Positions 62,601 to 64,000 of a DNA stretch of 64,000 nt are shown here, one piece after another. Numbering within the stretch: position 1 is the first letter of the stretch; each line of letters begins with the position of its first letter. This DNA is from Streptomyces sp. NBC_01485 (lineage in GTDB: Bacteria; Actinomycetota; Actinomycetes; Streptomycetales; Streptomycetaceae). The translations under genes were made by a program, and so were the position numbers. The DNA lies in contig NZ_CP109435.1 in NCBI RefSeq assembly GCF_036227125.1, forward strand, positions 7,378,001 to 7,442,000. Direction: 5' to 3'. A model generated the notes under the pieces. The model did not search any database. It saw only the letters and a list, made by a program, of their open reading frames with translations, and had not been told where the DNA came from.

Positions 62601-64000
62601 GAGGGTGAGGGGTTGATCGACCGGACGGAGTTCACGCAGCCGGCGTTGTTCGCGGTCGAGGTGGCGCTGTTCCGGTTGCTGGAGTCGTGGGGTGTACGGC
62701 CGGACTATCTGACCGGTCACTCGATCGGTGAGATCGCCGCCGCGTACGTGGCTGGTGTCTGGTCTCTGGACGACGCGTGTGCGTTGGTGGCGGCGCGTGG
62801 TCGGTTGATGGGTGCGCTGCCCGAGGGGGGCGCGATGCTGGCGGTCGAGGCGACCGAGGCGGACGTTCGTCCCGAGCTGGACGAGCGGGTTGCCGTCGCG
62901 GCGGTGAACGGTCCGTCGTCGGTCGTGGTGTCCGGTGATGCGGAAGCCGTCGGGGAGTTGGAGTCGCGTTGGCGTGAACAGGGCCTGCGTGTCAAGGAGT
63001 TGACGGTCAGTCATGCCTTCCACTCGCCGCTGATGGACCCGATGCTGGCGGAGTTCCGCCGCGTGGCCGAGAGCCTGACGTACGAAGCCCCGCGTATCCC
63101 GCTCGTCTCGAACCTGACCGGTGAACTGGCCACGGCCGAGGAGTTGTGCTCGCCCGAGTACTGGGTGCGGCATGTCCGTGAGGCGGTTCGTTTCGCCGAC
63201 GGCGTTGCGACGCTGGAGGGCCGTGGCGTGGTGACGTTCGTCGAGGTCGGTCCGGGTGGGGTGTTGTCCGGGCTGGTTCCGGAGGGTGCTGGTGTGCCGG
63301 TGCTGCGGTCGGGGTGGTCGGAGGCGGAGTCGCTGGTGGCTGGTGTGGCGGGGGCGTTCGTGCGGGGTGTGGCGGTGGACTGGGCGGCGTTGTTCGCCGG
63401 GTCCGGTGCGCGTCCTGTCGAGTTGCCGACGTACGCCTTCCAGCGCGAGCGCTTCTGGCTCGACGTACCGCTGACACCCGGCAACGCGAGCGCGCTGGGC
63501 GTGCGGTCCGCCGAACACCCGTTGCTGGGGGCCGCCGTGTCCCTCGCCGACGGGGACGGCGTGCTCTTCACGGCCCGGCTGTCCGACCGTACGACCCCCT
63601 GGCTCGCCGACCACATGGTGCTCGGCACCGTCCTGGTGCCCGGAACCGCCCTGGTGGAGCTGGCGTTGCAGGCCGCTGAACGCACCGGCTGCTCCGGTGT
63701 GGACGACCTGACGCTGGAAGCGCCGTTGATCCTCCCCGAGCGCCAGGGCATATGGCTCCAGGTACGGGTCGGCGCTCCCGACGCGGACGGCGGCCGCGCG
63801 CTGACCGTGCACTCGGCACCCGACCACGGCGACCAGGGCCCGGACACGGACCCGGTCTGGACCCGGCACGCCAGCGGCCGACTGGCCCCCGCAGCGCAGG
63901 CCGCCCCGCAGGCCGCCGCCCAGGCAGCCGCTGCGGCGACCCTGGCCGAGTGGCCGCCGGCCGACGCCACCCCGTTGGACGTCACCGACTTCTACCCGGC
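50571..64000 (+). CDS. Type I modular PKS, 5' part (two complete modules plus KS-AT-DH of a third)
   Basis: Open from the ATG at 50571 to the window edge (4,476 full codons), so the 3' end is missing. Domains: docking coiled coil; KS 50670-51960, AT 52335-53373, DH 53436-54290, KR 54290-55680, ACP 55810-56070; KS 56127-57425, AT 57750-58780, KR 58822-60410, ACP 60525-60780; KS 60858-62145, AT 62451-63460, DH from 63516. The first two ATs have GHSQGE and YASH (methylmalonyl-CoA); the third returns to GHSIGE and HAFH (malonyl-CoA). This is the first place in the window where methyl branches enter the chain. Expected output is a methyl-substituted alkene, then a hydroxyl with an alpha-methyl, then an alkene or further reduction depending on unseen domains. 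It is preceded by a 384-bp gap with promoter-like elements. Confidence 0.97.
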   Translation, partial: MASEETLRDYLKWVTADLHKARQRLRELESGEQEPIAVVAMSCRYPGGANTPEALWRLVADGADAVAGFPANRGWDLDGLYHPDPDHPGASYTRDGGFLLDADLFDPGFFEISPREALAMDPQQRLLLETSWEAFERAGLDPRSLQGSRTGVFVGSNGQDYGALFAESDENLQGHLVTGNAASVVSGRVAYTFGLEGPAVTVDTACSSSLVALHLAVQSLRRRECDLALAGGVTIMSTPGAFVEFSRQRGLAADGRCKAFAAAADGTGWGEGVGLLLVERLSDARRNGHEVLAVVRGSAVNQDGASNGLTAPNGPSQQRVILEALSNAGLTAADVDVVEAHGTGTTLGDPIEAQALLATYGQGREGGRPLWLGSVKSNIGHTQAASGVAGVIKMVMAMRHGVLPATLHVDAPSPHVEWSSGAVELLTEQVEWTAPGERLRRAGVSSFGMSGTNAHLVLEEASSREELEGSGAEDVPGSEAATGAATEAGSEAAPSVVRPFGAAELAPWVLSGRGVGALVGQAEQLAEFVGTGPLDVTSVGRSLTGRPLFADRAVVLGGDPAERAAALRGLASGAETSGVVAGSVVGSGVVFVFPGQGAQWVGMGRELLAVSPVFAASVAECEVALSPWVDWSLTGVLAGDGGELARVDVVQPVLWAVMVSLAAVWRSVGVVPVAVVGHSQGEIAAACVAGALSLEDAARVVAVRSRAITRLAGTGGMVSVFASSERVAGLLVEGVGVAAVNGPGSVVVSGEAAALDVFLAGCAEAGVEARRVAVDYASHSVMVEALESEITESLAGIASNAPAVPMLSTYTGEWVKPGELDGGYWYGNLRHRVGLADAVAELSAAGHGLFVEVSPHPVLTAAVQDTLDESPGGDGNVVALGTLRRDQGGAERFLMSAAEAFCHGATVDWSTLLPAGDVTPVQLPTYAFQRQRYWPTLGTAHRTGDAGAFGLGAAGHPLLGAAVALADGEGLLFTGRLSVRSHPWIGDHAIGESVLLPGTAFVELALHTGGQVGCDRLDDLTLEAPLALSDTASVALQVWVGSPDDAGCRPLTVHSRHLDADADPASPDAPWIRHATGQLTPGTAPQAGADLTAWPPPAAEPLDTAALYDTLQASGYGYGPAFQGLRAAWRTADAVYAEVTLAEEESAEADRYGLHPALLDSALHAAVLLAADEPGPARMPFAWEGLTVYAAGADLLRVRIAGVAGRDAVSVTLADRTGAPVAALDALTFRPAQDVRSADDALFRLTWPTRPVPAPEEPRWALLAEVDGDGDGDGGDEAWTAPVVAERHRDLAALADLTDLADMAGLAGATDPAVRMPDIVVLPLAGAPDEDVPAAAHRLAARALAAVQQWLAEERFDRSRLLFLTSGALATADGEAVPDPAAAAVWGLVRTAQTEHPGRFALVDTDGTDASWAVLPTVAAATVAGEPQVALRSGEVHVPRLARAARPEPTDGTVWDPEGTVLLVGGTGVLGGVVARHLVTRHGVRNLVLAGRRGDRTPGVDALLAELTALGATATAVACDAADRDALTAVLEGIDSEAPLRGVVDLAGVLDDGLVEALDQERLAVPLRAKADTGWLLHDLTRDLDLSAFVMFSAFAGVAGSPGQGGYAAGNAFLDALAAHRRAQGLPAVSLAWGFWDQATGMTGHLATADRDRMARQGVLPISAEQGMALLDAALAAPDGLSVPVRLDLAALRAVSAVGAADAADELPPIYRALIPSATRRGATRRAAARHTAGRADDNAFAARLAPLGVAERENLLLDLVRTEAAGVLGHDSARQVAADRAFKELGFDSLTAVGLRNRLATVTGVRLPATLVFDHPTPRELAVELLARLVGRLAAAAPVTPAAAAVAASSADEPIAIIGMACRYPGGVTTPEELWRLVAGGADAVGPWPSDRGWDLDKLYDPQGERPGTSYAREGGFLYDADEFDADFFGISPREAIAMDPQQRLLLETSWEAFERAGIDPRSARGTRTGVFAGLMYHDYASRVFGGRPEDLDEVEGYLGNGSAGSVASGRVSYTLGLQGPAVTVDTACSSSLVALHLAAQALRSGECDMALAGGVTVLSTPGIFIDFSRQRAMAADGRCKPFAGAADGTGWGEGAGMLLVARLSDAQRLGHPVLAVVRGSAVNQDGASNGLTAPNGPSQQRVIQDALGNAKVTTDQIDVVEAHGTGTTLGDPIEAQALLATYGQGREAEQPLWLGSVKSNIGHTQAASGVAGVIKMVMAMRHGVLPKTLHVDEPSPHVDWLSGAVELLTDSVPWPETGRPRRAAVSSFGVSGTNAHTILEQAPAARPLGEPVRPDRPAPFTDGSVVPWVVSGRGAGALAAQAQRLAEYAAAAGPTADATSVGLALATGRAMFDDRAVVLGRDLAELTSRVGALAAGAEALGVVAGSVVGSGVVFVFPGQGAQWVGMGRELLEASPVFAASVAECEAALSPWVEWSLTGVLAGDGAELARVDVVQPVLWAVMVSLAAVWRSVGVVPVAVVGHSQGEIAAACVAGALSLEDAARVVAVRSRAITRLAGTGGMVSVFASSERVAGLLVEGVGVAAVNGPGSVVVSGEAAALDVFLAGCVEAGVEARRVAVDYASHSVMVEALESEITESLQGVVSQAPAVPMLSTYTGEWVKAGELDGGYWYGNLRHRVRLADAVAELSAAGHGLFVEVSPHPVLTTAVQDTLDDIPGDGVALGTLRRDQGGAERLLTSVAEAFVHGADVDWRTVLPAGAGHVDLPTYAFQRRRYWLDAAQARPDVAEADSADVRFWDVVERGDLQELATALGVGGDDPLSAVLPALTSWRQVHRQATALDSWRYQVAWKPVTEPTGTPVLTGDWLLISPADDSADADANAAAASASAADECAAALSRFGATVVRIAVSTEEPSREAYAGLLPADRQVAGVLSLFGLPNDDQDLLNGGNGLAATLTLVQAMGDAGLHAPLWLATRGAVAVGRADGPPDPGTAQVWGLGRVVALEYPQLWGGLLDLPSVLDDRAAARVCATLAGLPGAEDQVAVRASGTFVRRLERAPLVDREPVRRWTARGTVLVTGATGTLAPHIVAWLATTGAEHLVLVSRRGPQAPGADQLRTDAEALGIRVTIEACDISDRDQLAALKQRLEQDGTPVTAVVHAAASIKLLPVSTLTPAQLAADLSGKVTGAANLHEVFGDDDLDTFLLFSSIAGIWGSGDHAAYAAGNAYLDALAETRRAQGLTATSVAWGVWAAVNTWEEGRLVPEGVDPERLRRQGLPFLDPETAFTALRTVLDHDETFIAVAEVDWARFTPAFASARPRPLLDTIPEARQALAAARADGRDGAPADTAATVLRDRLAPLTGQERDTLLLDLVRADAAAVLGHTSADALEPARAFKDCGFDSLTAVELRNRLGAATGLRLPTTLVFDHPSPLAVAALLRRELMGDDTAADHRGPASAATSSSSSSFASSASAADEPIAIIGMACRYPGGVESPEDLWKLLVSGTDAVSGFPDDRGWDLDALYDPDPDRDGTSYTREGGFLHRAGHFDPGFFGISPREAIAMDPQQRLLLETSWEALERAGIDAASVRGRQVGVFAGTNGSDYSAFFAGAPKGGEGYLATGNSVSVVSGRIAYALGLEGPAVTVDTACSSSLVALHLAAQALRSGECTMALAGGVTVMSTPSALLTFSRQRGVAADGRCKAFSAAADGMGMSEGAGMLLVERLSDAERLGHRVLAVVRGSAVNQDGASNGLTAPNGPSQQRVIRQALANARLTASDVDVVEAHGTGTSLGDPIEAQALLATYGQEREAERPLLLGSVKSNIGHTQAAAGVAGVIKMVLALQGGVLPRTLHVDEPSPHVDWASGAVELLAEPVDWQRTDRPRRAGISSFGISGTNVHLLVEEAPGVETAVSPGTGHPLPVVPWVVTGRGAAALRSQAQRLTAWSETDGATADATDIGFSLAEGRSVFDHRAVVFGRDRSALERGLAVMAQGAEAPGVVCGAVMEGRTAFLFSGQGSQRVGAGRELYAAYPVFADALDEVCARFDGLLDRPLREVLFEGEGLIDRTEFTQPALFAVEVALFRLLESWGVRPDYLTGHSIGEIAAAYVAGVWSLDDACALVAARGRLMGALPEGGAMLAVEATEADVRPELDERVAVAAVNGPSSVVVSGDAEAVGELESRWREQGLRVKELTVSHAFHSPLMDPMLAEFRRVAESLTYEAPRIPLVSNLTGELATAEELCSPEYWVRHVREAVRFADGVATLEGRGVVTFVEVGPGGVLSGLVPEGAGVPVLRSGWSEAESLVAGVAGAFVRGVAVDWAALFAGSGARPVELPTYAFQRERFWLDVPLTPGNASALGVRSAEHPLLGAAVSLADGDGVLFTARLSDRTTPWLADHMVLGTVLVPGTALVELALQAAERTGCSGVDDLTLEAPLILPERQGIWLQVRVGAPDADGGRALTVHSAPDHGDQGPDTDPVWTRHASGRLAPAAQAAPQAAAQAAAAATLAEWPPADATPLDVTDFYP
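50670..56070 (+). other. PKS module 4-1: KS-AT(methylmalonyl)-DH-KR(B)-ACP with altered DH and KR residues
   Basis: KS 50670-51960, Cys 51186-51188, acceptor-side GSNGQDY. AT 52335-53373, Ser 52605-52607 in GHSQGE, YASH 52896-52907, methylmalonyl. DH 53436-54290: the motif is HAIGESVLLP (53532-53561), with His and Pro spaced correctly but Glu at the Gly position (53544-53546); catalytic Asp 54048-54050 is present. There is no ER. KR catalytic half 54945-55680: loop VGGTGVLG, LDD 55218-55226, Tyr 55389-55391, but the catalytic Ser position reads FSAFAG with Ala (55350-55352). Pro lies five residues before Tyr. ACP Ser 55938-55940. Expected output is an alpha-methyl alkene if DH and KR are active. 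Confidence 0.94.
52301..53168 (+). repeat. Near-identical methylmalonyl AT tract, copy 1 (module 4-1)
   Basis: Ungapped match to 57716-58583 (offset 5,415) covering almost the whole AT core including GHSQGE and YASH. Codon use is T-richer than the adjoining KS and DH. Confidence 0.9.
56127..60780 (+). other. PKS module 4-2: KS-AT(methylmalonyl)-KR(A2-type)-ACP
   Basis: KS 56127-57425, Cys 56658-56660, acceptor-side AGLMYHDYAS. AT 57750-58780, Ser 58020-58022 in GHSQGE, YASH 58311-58322. KR linker RFWDVVERGD near 58830, structural half to 59657, catalytic half 59658-60410. Trp (60078-60080), His three residues before the Tyr (60093-60095) and Tyr (60102-60104) together are the A2 pattern, the only His of this kind in the window. 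The loop is TGATGTLAP, with Ala (59694-59696) for the third Gly. Catalytic Ser and Asn are present. ACP Ser 60642-60644 (DCGFDSL). Expected output is a beta-hydroxy unit with an epimerised alpha-methyl. Confidence 0.94.
57716..58583 (+). repeat. Near-identical methylmalonyl AT tract, copy 2 (module 4-2)
   Basis: Partner of 52301-53168. The edges fall in the KS-AT linker and near the AT C-terminus, so an AT cassette rather than a module was copied. Confidence 0.9.
60858..64000 (+). other. PKS module 4-3 (partial): KS-AT(malonyl)-DH...
   Basis: A Ser-rich linker (about 60814-60857) precedes the KS (60858-62145, Cys 61377-61379, acceptor-side AGTNGSDYSA). AT 62451-63460 with Ser 62721-62723 in GHSIGE and HAFH 63012-63023, malonyl. 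DH begins at 63516 with intact HxxxGxxxxP (63612-63641) and is cut by the window end before its catalytic Asp. Whether an ER follows cannot be seen, so the output is an alkene or a saturated unit. Confidence 0.94.

Noticed and set aside
63460..64000. End of the PKS assembly line
   Set aside because: No thioesterase motif is present and the frame stays open within a DH; the assembly line continues past the window.

Overview
The window (about 73% G+C by eye, strong G/C bias at third codon positions) is the interior of a very large modular type I polyketide synthase (PKS) cluster. It looks like a Streptomyces or closely related actinomycete cluster. All coding sequence is on the + strand and almost nothing but PKS is present. 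Four PKS polypeptides lie head to tail: the 3' end of one gene (1-6914), a complete three-module gene (7085-23182), a complete five-module gene (23241-50186, about 8,981 residues), and the 5' part of a fourth gene (50571 to the window end, still open). Both outer genes run off the window. No loading module, thioesterase, tailoring enzyme, transporter or regulator gene is visible.

Layout by module (mal = malonyl-type AT, mmal = methylmalonyl-type AT): gene 1 = [...ER-KR(B)-ACP], KS-AT(mal)-KR(A)-ACP. Gene 2 = KS-AT(mal)-KR(A)-ACP, KS-AT(mal)-DH-ER-KR(B)-ACP, KS-AT(mal)-KR(A)-ACP. Gene 3 = KR(A), DH-ER-KR(B), KR(A), DH-ER-KR(B), KR(A), all with mal ATs. Gene 4 = KS-AT(mmal)-DH-KR(B)-ACP, KS-AT(mmal)-KR(A2)-ACP, KS-AT(mal)-DH... 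Matching C-terminal helical docking regions and N-terminal coiled coils at the three gene junctions support transfer in the order gene 1 > 2 > 3 > 4.

Read collinearly, the chain is an unbranched polyol in which hydroxyl-bearing units alternate with saturated two-carbon units, giving 1,3- and 1,5-diol spacing. It then switches exactly at the gene 3/gene 4 border to a methyl-branched segment: trisubstituted alkene, then hydroxyl plus methyl, then probably an alkene. This fits the polyol part of a large macrolide or linear polyene-polyol. I cannot name the compound. Several catalytic motifs are altered: DH in the fourth module of gene 3, DH and KR in the first module of gene 4, and KR Rossmann loops in gene 1 and in the second module of gene 4. 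The real oxidation pattern may therefore differ from the simple reading.

Non-coding DNA is scarce. A 170-bp gap (6915-7084) holds two sets of short tandem repeats, a 58-bp gap (23183-23240) shows nothing notable, and a 384-bp gap (50187-50570) contains promoter-like and operator-like elements plus a triple repeat. Within the genes, long near-identical tracts shared by modules of the same type, and in-frame microsatellites in the interdomain linkers, record recent recombination and replication slippage.
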